Source of the DNA: Pseudopedobacter sp038243635
Lineage (GTDB): Bacteria; Bacteroidota; Bacteroidia; Sphingobacteriales; Sphingobacteriaceae
Direction of reading: 5' to 3'
DNA length: 64,000 nt
Assembly (NCBI GenBank): GCA_038243635.1
Contig: JBBSQW010000002.1
Location: 1 to 64,000 of the forward strand
The position numbers were made by a program, and so were the translations under genes. This document shows, in pieces, positions 34,352 to 42,644 of the stretch (position 1 is its first letter; the number at the start of each line of letters is the position of its first letter). The notes under the pieces are model-generated. The model did no database searches and was not told the DNA's origin. It worked only from the letters and a program-made list of their open reading frames with translations.

Positions 34352-35398
34352 TTAATCAGCTTCTTCTTTCAAAAACTCTAAATTCCATATTTTCTCGGCT
34401 TTTCTACCTATTATCCAAAAAGATAAGGCCAATATCAAGAAGAAAATTGCTTTATGCCAAGCATCCCAAAAGTATTCGAAAAAACGCGTATATAAGTTGA
34501 TGATTAAGAATGTTGCGCCAAATTCTCTGGCAAGTTCGTCCTTAAACTTAAACCCTAAATAAAAGGTAAGTAAACATACTGCAACGGATAAACCGGCCCA
34601 TCCATATAAACTCACCTGACTAATTTTATACCAATCATCAATCCTTCCGAAATTTCCGAAAATGGAAAGCAGCCAAAGTGCTACAAAAGTATACAACAGA
34701 CCTATGAAATAGGTTGCAAACTGAAAGTCCTTTAATTTTTTGAGGTAAACAAAAAGAAAGGATATTGTTGTGAGGATTAAACCAAAGCAAACAAACCTCA
34801 AAGGATAATTCATCCCCAAAAAATAGAAGTTGCTTTTGCTTAAATAACTAGTTTGAGTGCCAAACCAAGCACCTAAAGAGAACAACGCGAAGCTCCAGAT
34901 TAGTCTTGATTTAAAATAATAACCTAAAAAAGCATATAACGGAACAGCGGCTAGAAACAAAAGTGCGTAATTTTCTGAACTTTTATCGATAGTTTTACCT
35001 AAGTAAGCCAATCCATTTGCTATCAATAACACGCCTGCAAAAAGCATTGCTTCGTTGCTGAAAACTCGGTTTACTTTTTTCTTTCTTCTCTTATTACCAA
35101 CAATTAAAAAATAAGCAGCTGCAAGAAAAGAGATAACGCAAATGATAATGTTTGGGGTGTTGTAAAGTGAAGAAAGTATTTTGGTAATTTGTTTATCAAG
35201 TAACAACGAACCTAATGCAAAAACACCACAAGCCAAAGAAATGTAGATGGCATATTGCGCTAATTTTTGCCAATCGAAAGATTTTACGGTGAAACTATTG
35301 TTTAATTCTTCGGCTTTCTCAGGACTTAGAATACCTTTTTTTTGCCAGTGCTGGATGGTTTCTTTTAGAAATGCGGCTTTTTCGCTATCAAGTTTCAT
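34352..35398 (-). CDS. DUF2157 integral membrane protein
   Basis: A 348-residue protein with a soluble N-terminal helical segment (about 1-45, KAAFLKETIQHWQKKGILSPEKAEELN, the DUF2157 opening) and then eight or more transmembrane helices. No enzymatic motif is visible; the function of DUF2157 is unknown. It lies 24 bp downstream of ribF and points the same way, so they probably share a transcript. Confidence 0.8.
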   Translation of the reverse strand: MKLDSEKAAFLKETIQHWQKKGILSPEKAEELNNSFTVKSFDWQKLAQYAIYISLACGVFALGSLLLDKQITKILSSLYNTPNIIICVISFLAAAYFLIVGNKRRKKKVNRVFSNEAMLFAGVLLIANGLAYLGKTIDKSSENYALLFLAAVPLYAFLGYYFKSRLIWSFALFSLGAWFGTQTSYLSKSNFYFLGMNYPLRFVCFGLILTTISFLFVYLKKLKDFQFATYFIGLLYTFVALWLLSIFGNFGRIDDWYKISQVSLYGWAGLSVAVCLLTFYLGFKFKDELAREFGATFLIINLYTRFFEYFWDAWHKAIFFLILALSFWIIGRKAEKIWNLEFLKEEAD

Positions 35399-35421
35399 TA
35401 AAACTAAGATAGCTATAAAAT

Positions 35422-36432
35422 TTAAAGTGGTTGGTTGTTAAAGTATGCTAATGTTGCCAACTTATCCACTCCAAGCTGTTCGGTTAGCTTCTCCAAACCT
35501 TCAAACTTTACATCGTGACGGATGAAATGAAGAAACTTCATTTTGATGGTTTGATGGTAAATATCTCCACTGAAATCAAAAATATTAACCTCTATATTCT
35601 GGCTCAATCCGTTTATAGTTGGACGATGACCGATGTAAGCCATTCCTTTATAAACGTTAGATTTATCACCAGTTGTTTTTGAGCTCGTTGGCTGATAAGG
35701 GTTATAAAGTTCTTGATTCTTATTTCTCGATTCTAGAACTTCAACCGTAACCGCGTAAATTCCGTCAGAGGGGATAATTTTATAACTTTCTTCGATAAAT
35801 AAGTTTGCGGTAGGGTAGCCTAAAGTTCTGCCAATTTGGTCGCCTTTAATCACTTTCCCCGAAAGGGTGAACGGATGTCCCATCAATTGGTTTGCAGTGT
35901 CAACATCGCCTTCGTTAAGCGCAGTTCTGATTCTTGTGGATGACACAGCAATATCTCGAACATCTTCTTCTGCAATCTCGATTACAGCATAGGCATAAAG
36001 TGCCGAAAATTCTTTCAATTCCGCTAAGCCACCACATCTATCTTTACCAAAACGATGATCATATCCAATCACCATTTGCTTCATGCCAATCTGTTCAATT
36101 AAAACTTCTTTAATATAAGCTTCGGCGTTGAGGTTGGAAAAATCGCGTGTAAAAGGAGTGATAATTAAATGATCAACGCCCAAGTGGTGGAGAATATTCG
36201 CTTTCTCTGCCATGGTGTTAATCATTTTTAACGTATGGTTTTCCGGATTTAAAATCATCCGCGGATGCGGAAAGAAAGTTAGAATAACAGATTCGCCACC
36301 GTTTTTCTTAGATTTTTCAATCAGCTCTTTAATAATCTGCTGATGCCCTAAATGCACACCATCAAAAGTGCCAATGGTAACCACCGCATTTTTTAAGCGC
36401 TTAAAATCTTTGATATGATGATAGATTTGCAT
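35422..36432 (-). CDS. ribF: Bifunctional riboflavin kinase / FAD synthetase
   Basis: Makes FMN from riboflavin and then FAD. From the chosen Met (MQIYHHIKDF) the protein has 336 residues, the family norm. The N-terminal adenylyltransferase domain shows VTIGTFDGVHLGHQQII near residue 17, TFFPHPRMIL near 55, IGYDHRFGKDR near 120 and ISSTRIR-type VSSTRIRTAL near 163. The C-terminal kinase domain shows GKVIKGDQIGRTLGYPTANL near 190 and IFDFSGDIYHQTI near 283. A longer frame adds 28 codons upstream, but these read a low-complexity intergenic repeat and are rejected. The repeat tract separates ribF from truB. Confidence 0.93.
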   Translation of the reverse strand: MQIYHHIKDFKRLKNAVVTIGTFDGVHLGHQQIIKELIEKSKKNGGESVILTFFPHPRMILNPENHTLKMINTMAEKANILHHLGVDHLIITPFTRDFSNLNAEAYIKEVLIEQIGMKQMVIGYDHRFGKDRCGGLAELKEFSALYAYAVIEIAEEDVRDIAVSSTRIRTALNEGDVDTANQLMGHPFTLSGKVIKGDQIGRTLGYPTANLFIEESYKIIPSDGIYAVTVEVLESRNKNQELYNPYQPTSSKTTGDKSNVYKGMAYIGHRPTINGLSQNIEVNIFDFSGDIYHQTIKMKFLHFIRHDVKFEGLEKLTEQLGVDKLATLAYFNNQPL

Positions 36433-36444
36433 TTTGCTTTGTAG

Positions 36445-36733
36445 AGTATGTAAGGAGTAAGGATTAAAGAGCAAAGAATAACGAGCAAAGAATAACGAGA
36501 AAAGAATAAAGAGCAAAGAGCAAAGAGCAAAGAATTAAGCAACGATTAGAAAAACAAAGAGCAAAGATTAATGGAGCAAAGACTAGTATCCACTTTTTAA
36601 CATTCAATTCTTCTATCATTCACTCCTTTAAAACTGAGCTATTAAGCATTCATTCCTTCACTCATTCAATCCTTTAAAATTGTTTTAGACATTCAATCAT
36701 TCGCTCCTTCGCTCATTCAAAATTGACCTATCT
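36445..36733. repeat. Degenerate short-word repeat tract between ribF and truB
   Basis: Two blocks. 36454-36580 is made of variants of GAGCAAAGAATAA. 36597-36733 is made of variants of CATTCAATCCTTTAAAAC and CATTCACTCCTTC. No unit is exact or regularly spaced, so this is not a CRISPR array or a simple microsatellite. It falls where the phylum usually has continuous housekeeping genes. Confidence 0.75.
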
Positions 36734-36734
36734 A

Positions 36735-37463
36735 TCATTCAAAATTATCTAAAACCTTAATCTCTCTCACATGGTTTACCAGTTCCATAATTTCAAAGGC
36801 ATCTTCAATTTTAAAATTACCACTTCTGGTTCTTCTTAATTTTGATAAATGAGCACCATTCCCTAGTTTCTCGCCAAAATCTTTTGCTAACGAGCGTATG
36901 TATGTTCCCTTGCCGCAAACAACTCTAAAATCAACCTCAGGCAATTCAATTCTCGTGATTTCAAATTCGCTGATAGTTACTTTCCTTGGTTTCAATTCTA
37001 CTTCTTCTCCACGTCTCGCTTTTAAATACAAGCGCTCACCATCAACTTTTATTGCCGAGTGTGCGGGTGGATATTGCTCTAAATCGCCAACAAAGTGTTT
37101 GCAGTTGTCTAAAATTAATTCGTCAGAAAGATTAGAAACGTCAAAGGTCTCGTCAATTTCGGTCTCTAAATCGTAAGACGGAGTGGTTGCACCCAACGTA
37201 AAAGTGCCGGTATATTCTTTTTCTTCAGCTTGGAAGGTGTCAATTTGTTTGGTAAGCTTCCCGGTGCAAATAATCAAAAGTCCGGTAGCTAAAGGATCTA
37301 AAGTACCAGCATGACCAACTTTTAACTTTAACGGCTTAAAAGAATTTCTCAATTTACCAACAACATCAAAAGACGTCCATTGGTAAGGTTTATTTAATAA
37401 TAAAACCTCGCCCTGTGTAAAGTTGAATTTTGGAAAATCTCTTTTTTTAGCTTCTTCACTCAT
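36735..37463 (-). CDS. truB: tRNA pseudouridine(55) synthase TruB
   Basis: Isomerises U55 in the T loop of tRNAs. The 242-residue protein has LLLNKPYQWTSFDVV near residue 21, the catalytic motif GHAGTLDPLATGLLIICTG near 50 (Asp nucleophile), YTGTFTLGATTPSYDLETE near 82, PPAHSAIKVDGERLY near 134 and GTYIRSLAKDFG near 185. The PUA tail is short, as in Bacteroidota. One base separates it from the uppP stop upstream, so it belongs to the ftsX-DUF3098-uppP-truB operon. Confidence 0.95.
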   Translation of the reverse strand: MSEEAKKRDFPKFNFTQGEVLLLNKPYQWTSFDVVGKLRNSFKPLKLKVGHAGTLDPLATGLLIICTGKLTKQIDTFQAEEKEYTGTFTLGATTPSYDLETEIDETFDVSNLSDELILDNCKHFVGDLEQYPPAHSAIKVDGERLYLKARRGEEVELKPRKVTISEFEITRIELPEVDFRVVCGKGTYIRSLAKDFGEKLGNGAHLSKLRRTRSGNFKIEDAFEIMELVNHVREIKVLDNFE

Positions 37464-37464
37464 T

Positions 37465-38259
37465 CTAAATCATTTTCAGATCATGACCGCTCAATAGAAG
37501 CACAATAATAATGGCACCTACAATAATTCTGTAAATTCCGAACATCTTAAATCCGTGTTTGCTTAAAAAGTCGATAAAACTTTTAATTGCGATGAGCGCA
37601 ACTATAAAACCAACTACATTACCGATAATGAGCAGATTTATTTCTTGTGACGTAATCACATGTCCCGCTTTAAAAAAGTCGTAAAGTTTTTTTGCCGTTG
37701 CACCAAACATCGTTGGTACTGCTAAAAAAAATGAAAATTCTGCAGCAGCTTTGCGAGTTAGTCGTTGAGACATTCCGCCAACAATGGAAGCGCCCGACCT
37801 CGACATGCCTGGAATCATAGCTAGACACTGAAAAAAACCAATTTTTAACGCGGTGACGTAGCGGATTTTGTCCGTATCGTCAATGTCTGCGTTATTAAAC
37901 CATTTGTCTACAAAAAGCAAAACAATTCCACCCAATAAAAGTGTCACTGCTACGGTCATCGGGCTTTCTAATAATTCATCAATCGTATCACTAAAAAGTA
38001 GACCTAAAATAACTGCTGGAATAAATGCGACAAGCAATTTGAAATAAAACTCGAAGCTTCTGAAGAATCTTTTGAAATATAAAACAACTACAGATAGAAT
38101 GGTGCCCAATTGGATTGCAACCGTGAAAAGCTTAACGAAGTTATCTGATTGAATTCCCATTAGGGACGATACGATAATCATATGCCCGGTGGAAGACACC
38201 GGTAAAAATTCTGTAAGGCCCTCAATTATGGCCAATACAATTGCTTGAAAAGTAGTCAT
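37465..38259 (-). CDS. uppP: Undecaprenyl-diphosphate phosphatase
   Basis: An integral membrane enzyme (BacA/UppP) recycling the undecaprenyl-PP carrier of cell-wall synthesis. Eight hydrophobic helices in 264 residues. The first active-site motif is GLTEFLPVSSTGHMI near residue 14, and the second is PGMSRSGASIVGG near 150. It starts one base before the DUF3098 stop, in the tight four-gene operon led by ftsX. Confidence 0.95.
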   Translation of the reverse strand: MTTFQAIVLAIIEGLTEFLPVSSTGHMIIVSSLMGIQSDNFVKLFTVAIQLGTILSVVVLYFKRFFRSFEFYFKLLVAFIPAVILGLLFSDTIDELLESPMTVAVTLLLGGIVLLFVDKWFNNADIDDTDKIRYVTALKIGFFQCLAMIPGMSRSGASIVGGMSQRLTRKAAAEFSFFLAVPTMFGATAKKLYDFFKAGHVITSQEINLLIIGNVVGFIVALIAIKSFIDFLSKHGFKMFGIYRIIVGAIIIVLLLSGHDLKMI

Positions 38260-38490
38260 TTAATTTTTGGATCTTTTCTTTAAAATAGCAAAAAAACCAA
38301 GTATGAACCCGCCAATTACTACAATTGGCGCCAATACTATTTTAGTGAAGCTGTAAATATCAGTTGTTCCACTCATCAACATAAAGCCGATAATAACTAT
38401 CACAATACTTACAATCATTAAAATGTAGTTTTGTTTTTCGAAAACAAAGTGTGCAACATTTTGATCTGTTGAATTTGGTTTTTGAGCCAT
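38260..38490 (-). CDS. DUF3098 small membrane protein
   Basis: A 76-residue protein with two transmembrane helices (about 26-45 and 50-70) and the PIVVIGGFILGFFAIL ending typical of DUF3098. It is nearly always between ftsX and uppP in Bacteroidota, implying a cell-envelope or division role, but no function is known. Adjacent genes are separated by 0 and 4 bp. Confidence 0.88.
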   Translation of the reverse strand: MAQKPNSTDQNVAHFVFEKQNYILMIVSIVIVIIGFMLMSGTTDIYSFTKIVLAPIVVIGGFILGFFAILKKRSKN

Positions 38491-38494
38491 GATT

Positions 38495-39373
38495 TTATCT
38501 GTATAAATCGTAAACTTTAAGTTTTAAATACTTGGTTACTGCAAAATAGGTGCTTAAGGTAGAAATTAGAATTCCCACGCCAATTACCCCTAGAAACACT
38601 AAACCAAACTCATAATAATCAGTTAAAATAACCAATTCTGGGATTTGTTGTTGCGCAAAGTATAAAGTAAGTACTAACAAAATAACAGCGATTAATCCAG
38701 CTATAAAGCCATGTAAAATCCCGTAGTTGATAAAAGGTTTACGTATAAAGCCTCTGGTTGCACCAACCAATTGCATACTTTTTATTAAAAAACGTTGTGA
38801 GTAAATAGCTAAACGAATGGTATTGTTGATTAATCCAACGGCAATAATTAGCAGTACAAAACCAAAGCCTAGTATTACAATAGAAATGGTTTTTATGTTT
38901 TGGTTAATCATATCTACCAACGATTTTTGGTAGCGTACTTCGTTAATCATTGTATTTTTACGCAAGTCTTTACTCAGTAACTCAATGCTTTCATTATTTG
39001 CATAATCAGCTTTCATGTAAACATCAATGGAAGAAAGTAGCGGGTTATAACCCAAAAATTTAATAAAATCTTCGCCTAAATCTTTGGTCAAGTTACGGGC
39101 GGCAATCTCTTTACTGATGTATTGGGTAGATTTTACGTAATTGTTTTTTTCGACCTGTTTTTGCAGCTGTAGAATATCAACTTCTTTAGTGCCTTCGTTA
39201 ATAATCACATTTAAAACAATATTTTCTTTAACGTAGTTGGATAGTTTTCTTCCATGAACAATAATAAGCCCAAGCAATCCCACCATTAGCAACACTAAAG
39301 AAATACTGATAACAGTAGATACGTAAATGGTCTTGGTTTTTTTAGATGCTCGGCTGTCTTCAAATTCTTCCAT
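38495..39373 (-). CDS. ftsX: Cell division ABC permease FtsX
   Basis: Membrane partner of FtsE, transmitting ATP hydrolysis to periplasmic cell-wall hydrolases at the septum. The 292-residue protein has one N-terminal TM helix (about 18-40), a periplasmic ECD (about 45-165), then three C-terminal TM helices with the FtsX-type AIYSQRFLIKSMQLVGATRGFIRKPF cytoplasmic segment near 190-215. ftsE is not adjacent, which is usual in the phylum. It is the first gene of its operon. Confidence 0.92.
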   Translation of the reverse strand: MEEFEDSRASKKTKTIYVSTVISISLVLLMVGLLGLIIVHGRKLSNYVKENIVLNVIINEGTKEVDILQLQKQVEKNNYVKSTQYISKEIAARNLTKDLGEDFIKFLGYNPLLSSIDVYMKADYANNESIELLSKDLRKNTMINEVRYQKSLVDMINQNIKTISIVILGFGFVLLIIAVGLINNTIRLAIYSQRFLIKSMQLVGATRGFIRKPFINYGILHGFIAGLIAVILLVLTLYFAQQQIPELVILTDYYEFGLVFLGVIGVGILISTLSTYFAVTKYLKLKVYDLYR

Positions 39374-39677
39374 AAAAACGATTATTATTTTGCGAAAATA
39401 ATAAACCTATTCTTAATATAAGCATCATTCCCATATTTAACAATTTTTCACGCCTATTCCGGCAACATAAATTGTTATTGACTTGTATTATCTACACTCG
39501 TTTTTAAGATAAATAAAACTTAAGGTTAATGTTAAGGCTAGTCTCAATCTAATACTTAAAAAAATTAAACAGCATTTAAAGATTTGACGTTTAACGATGC
39601 TGATGAGTTTTGGCATTTTAGTTGTTTTTGTAAAAGCATAATAACATAACAATCATATATCTTAAATAAAAAACATC
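39374..39677. other. Divergent intergenic region, ftsX and DUF892 gene
   Basis: About 300 bp with no coding frame. The palindromic TATTATTTTCGCAAAATAATA at 39384-39404 on either strand lies just upstream of ftsX. Promoters for both divergent genes must be here, but I see no unambiguous TAnnTTTG pair. Confidence 0.5.
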
Positions 39678-40211
39678 ATGGCAACAGAAAAAAAATCAGA
39701 AGTATCAAAAGAAATGAAAAATTCAGAATTCCATAAATTTTTCGTTGACGAGTTAAAAGATATTTATTGGGCAGAATCGCATTTAGTTAAAGCACTTCCA
39801 AAAATGAAGAAGGCCGCAACAAGTAAGGAATTAGCTAAAGCTTTCGATAAACACTTAGCGGAAACCGAAAAACATGTAGAGACATTAGAGCAGGTTTTTG
39901 AGTTACTGGGCGAAAAAGCTGCAGGAAAAAAATGTGAAGCAATGGCTGGTTTGCTCGAAGAAGCGAGTTCGATTATTGAAGATACAGATAAAGACACAAT
40001 GGTACGCGACGCGGGTTTAATTTTAGCCGCTCAAAAAGTGGAGCATTACGAGATAGCAACGTACGGAACGCTAAGAGTTTTTGCTAAAACTATGGGACAC
40101 AATGATGTGTACGATTTATTAACAAAAACTTTAGAAAACGAAAAAACAACTGATGTTGCTTTAACAAAAATTGCAGAATCGTTTGTTAACGAAGGAGCAT
40201 CAGCAGAATAA
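39678..40211 (+). CDS. DUF892 (YciE/YciF-type) ferritin-like protein
   Basis: A 177-residue four-helix protein of the DUF892 family, structurally like ferritin/rubrerythrin and usually induced by general stress. The family opening FHKFFVDELKDIYWAESHLVKALPKM is near residue 18, the helix pair carrying HLAETEKHVETLEQVF is near 60, and AAQKVEHYEIATYGTLR is near 115. The Glu and His residues of those helices could bind a di-metal centre. It is followed by a terminator and the OsmC gene, fitting an oxidative/general stress group. Confidence 0.85.
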   Translation: MATEKKSEVSKEMKNSEFHKFFVDELKDIYWAESHLVKALPKMKKAATSKELAKAFDKHLAETEKHVETLEQVFELLGEKAAGKKCEAMAGLLEEASSIIEDTDKDTMVRDAGLILAAQKVEHYEIATYGTLRVFAKTMGHNDVYDLLTKTLENEKTTDVALTKIAESFVNEGASAE

Positions 40212-40238
40212 TTTCATCTACCTATGAATTTATTTTAG

Positions 40239-40268
40239 GTCGGCTTCATGGTGAGGCCGACTTTTTTT
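40239..40268 (+). terminator. Intrinsic terminator after the DUF892 gene
   Basis: GTCGGCTTC/GAGGCCGAC form a 9-bp stem (one G-U pair) with a 5-nt loop, followed by seven T. Confidence 0.85.
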
Positions 40269-40285
40269 ATTAGATACTTATTGAA

Positions 40286-40699
40286 ATGAAAAAGTTATAT
40301 ACCGCAGTAGTAACTGCAAAAGGAGGAAGAGACGGACATATTAAATCTGCCGATGGCGTAATCGATATGGATTTAAAAGCCCCACAAGCAATGGGTGGCG
40401 AAGACGGTTTTGCTAACCCAGAATTGTTGTTCGCTGGCGCTTGGGGAAGTTGCTATTTAGGCGCTTTAGGTTCTGTAGGGAAACGTGATGGAGTTGATGT
40501 GAGCGATGCAACAGCAGAAGTTCATGTGAGCTTTAACCAAGAAGGCGAAACGTCTTATCAGTTATCTGCTGAGATTCACGTTCATATTCCTGGATTAGAA
40601 CTTGAGGAAACGCAAAAACTGGCAGATGCTGCTAACAAAGGCTGCCCTTACTCAAAAGCCACCAAAGGAAATATAGAAACAGTAGTTAAGGCGGTTTAG
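40286..40699 (+). CDS. Ohr/OsmC-family organic hydroperoxide resistance protein
   Basis: A 137-residue thiol peroxidase. The peroxidatic Cys lies in GAWGSCYLGAL near residue 57 and the resolving Cys in NKGCPYSKATKGN near 125, the Ohr pattern. It starts MKKLYTAVVTAKGGRDGHI as Ohr proteins do. It reduces organic and fatty-acid peroxides. It has no co-directional partner downstream; the 415 bp to gnd contain a dispersed repeat. Confidence 0.9.
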   Translation: MKKLYTAVVTAKGGRDGHIKSADGVIDMDLKAPQAMGGEDGFANPELLFAGAWGSCYLGALGSVGKRDGVDVSDATAEVHVSFNQEGETSYQLSAEIHVHIPGLELEETQKLADAANKGCPYSKATKGNIETVVKAV

Positions 40700-40807
40700 T
40701 TTGTAAGCCAATGCCAATTTATCAAAAGCTTAAACTTTTTTACGTCAAGTATTAAGGTTTAAGCTTTTGTATTATTACACGTTTTGCATCCAAAAATTAA
40801 TTCTTAT

Positions 40808-40887
40808 GGACGTTTAAACACGCTATCCACTCATACTGCACTGGCCTTAGCCACAAAAAAGCCGGTAGCCGTTTCTATCGTTAACGC
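40808..40887 (-). repeat. 77-80 bp dispersed element, copy C
   Basis: On the minus strand it begins GCGTTAACGATAGAA, continues with CTACCGGC, and ends GTGCAGTATGAGTGGATAGC then GTGTTTAAACGTCC. It aligns over its whole length with copies at 50429-50505 and 58450-58526, with most differences in a central stretch of about 15 nt. It sits in the 415-bp gap between ohr and gnd. The rest of that gap (40700-40807, 40888-41114) shows no gene. Confidence 0.85.
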
Positions 40888-41114
40888 GTAACAGCATTAA
40901 AAATAAACGTTAAACTGTGCTGTAAATTAAATAATCCTTACCAACAACAAAAGCCTACGACACAAATTATTTAGGGATTTTTAGCTCTTTTAAAAAATGT
41001 ATCCTTAGCTTTGGTTCCGTAAATAAAATCCTGTTTGGGAGCTTGTGTTATACCCTCAATTTTTATAACACGTTTCAAACATTTAATTTTAAATAATTTT
41101 CAATTCCTTAAATA

Positions 41115-42569
41115 ATGAAAGAAGTATCTGATATTGGCGTAATTGGTATCGCCGTAATGGGCGAAAACTTAATCCTTAACATGGAAAGTAAAGGTTTTCA
41201 TGTAAGCGCATTTAACCGTACAGTTGATAAAGTTGTAGGCTTTGTTGAAGGCAGAGCAAAAGGCAAAAACATTTATGGTGCACATACCATAGAAGATTTT
41301 GTTTCTTCCTTAAAAAGCCCGCGTAAAGTAATGTTGATGGTAAAAGCTGGTAAGCCGGTTGATATTTTTATCGATTTATTAATTCCTTTATTATCGCCAG
41401 GTGATATTATTATTGATGGTGGAAACTCTCATTTCCCTGATACCGAACGTAGAGTTAAATATGTAGAAAGCAAAGGTTTATTGTTTATAGGAGCTGGTGT
41501 TTCTGGTGGCGAAGAAGGTGCTTTGTTAGGCCCATCTATTATGCCGGGAGGTTCTCCAAAAGCATGGCCTGCTTTAAAACCAATTTTTCAAGGAATTGCA
41601 GCCAAGGTTGATGATGGAACTCCATGTTGCGACTGGGTAGGCGAAGGCGGTGCTGGTCATTTTGTAAAAATGATCCATAACGGTATCGAATACGGCGACA
41701 TGCAGTTGATCAATGAAGTTTATCAGATTATGAAAGACGTTTTAGGAATGTCTGCCGATGAAATGCATGAAGTGTTTACCGAATGGAATGAAGGTGAGTT
41801 AGATAGTTACTTGGTAGAAATTACTCGTGATATTTTGGCTTTTAAAGATGAAGACGGACAACCATTGGTTGATAAGATTTTGGACACTGCCATGCAAAAA
41901 GGAACTGGTAAATGGACCGGTACTGTTGCGTTAGATTTAGGTGTTCCATTGACTTTGATCACCGAATCTGTTTTTGCTAGATGTTTATCCGCTTTAAAAG
42001 ATGAGCGTGTAGCAGCATCAAAAATTTTAACAGGACCTAAACCAGCTTTTTCTGGAGATAAGCAGGCAATGTTAGATGATTTAAGAGATGCATTATATGC
42101 AGCTAAAGTGATTTCTTACGCACAAGGTTACCAATTAATGAAAGCAGCTGCTGCTGAATTTAAATGGAGTTTAAATTATGGTGGTATTGCTTTAATGTGG
42201 AGAGGTGGATGTATTATCCGTTCTAGATTCTTAGGTAATATCAAAGAAGCTTATGATAACAATCCAGATTTAGCTAACTTATTATTAGATCCTTTCTTTG
42301 CAGGAAAAGTAACTGCGCACCAAGCTGGATTAAGAAGAGTAATTTCGGCAGCAGTAATGGATGGTATTCCTGTTCCTTGCTTAAGCGCAGGATTAAACTT
42401 TTACGATGGTTACAGAACTGAGCGGTTACCAGCAAACTTATTGCAAGCACAACGTGATTATTTTGGAGCACACACTTACGAAAGATTAGACAAACCAAGA
42501 GGTCAGTTTTTCCATACTAACTGGACTGGTAGAGGTGGAGATACATCTTCTACAACTTACAGCGTTTAG
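41115..42569 (+). CDS. gnd: 6-phosphogluconate dehydrogenase (NADP, decarboxylating)
   Basis: Oxidative pentose phosphate pathway: 6-phosphogluconate to ribulose-5-phosphate with NADPH production. The 484-residue protein has the Rossmann motif IGVIGIAVMGENLILN near residue 8, IIDGGNSHFPDTERR near 100, GAGVSGGEEGALLGPSIMPGG near 128, the catalytic HFVKMIHNGIEYGDMQLI near 187, and the C-terminal LPANLLQAQRDYFGAHTYER. It appears complete. zwf and pgl are not adjacent. A shared bidirectional terminator follows. Confidence 0.95.
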   Translation: MKEVSDIGVIGIAVMGENLILNMESKGFHVSAFNRTVDKVVGFVEGRAKGKNIYGAHTIEDFVSSLKSPRKVMLMVKAGKPVDIFIDLLIPLLSPGDIIIDGGNSHFPDTERRVKYVESKGLLFIGAGVSGGEEGALLGPSIMPGGSPKAWPALKPIFQGIAAKVDDGTPCCDWVGEGGAGHFVKMIHNGIEYGDMQLINEVYQIMKDVLGMSADEMHEVFTEWNEGELDSYLVEITRDILAFKDEDGQPLVDKILDTAMQKGTGKWTGTVALDLGVPLTLITESVFARCLSALKDERVAASKILTGPKPAFSGDKQAMLDDLRDALYAAKVISYAQGYQLMKAAAAEFKWSLNYGGIALMWRGGCIIRSRFLGNIKEAYDNNPDLANLLLDPFFAGKVTAHQAGLRRVISAAVMDGIPVPCLSAGLNFYDGYRTERLPANLLQAQRDYFGAHTYERLDKPRGQFFHTNWTGRGGDTSSTTYSV

Positions 42570-42590
42570 GGAATCAAAATTCTATTATAA

Positions 42591-42629
42591 AAAAAAAGCT
42601 CCTCAAAATTTTCTGAGGAGCTTTTTTTT
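42591..42629. terminator. Bidirectional terminator between gnd and the GDSL gene
   Basis: AAAAGCTCCTCA/TGAGGAGCTTTT form a 12-bp stem with an 8-nt loop. An A-run on one side and T-run on the other let it end transcription from both convergent genes. Confidence 0.9.
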
Positions 42630-42644
42630 GCTGTAAAAACTGAT

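Noticed and set aside
36445..36733. CRISPR array
   Set aside because: Units are not exact, spacers are not of regular length, and no cas gene is nearby.
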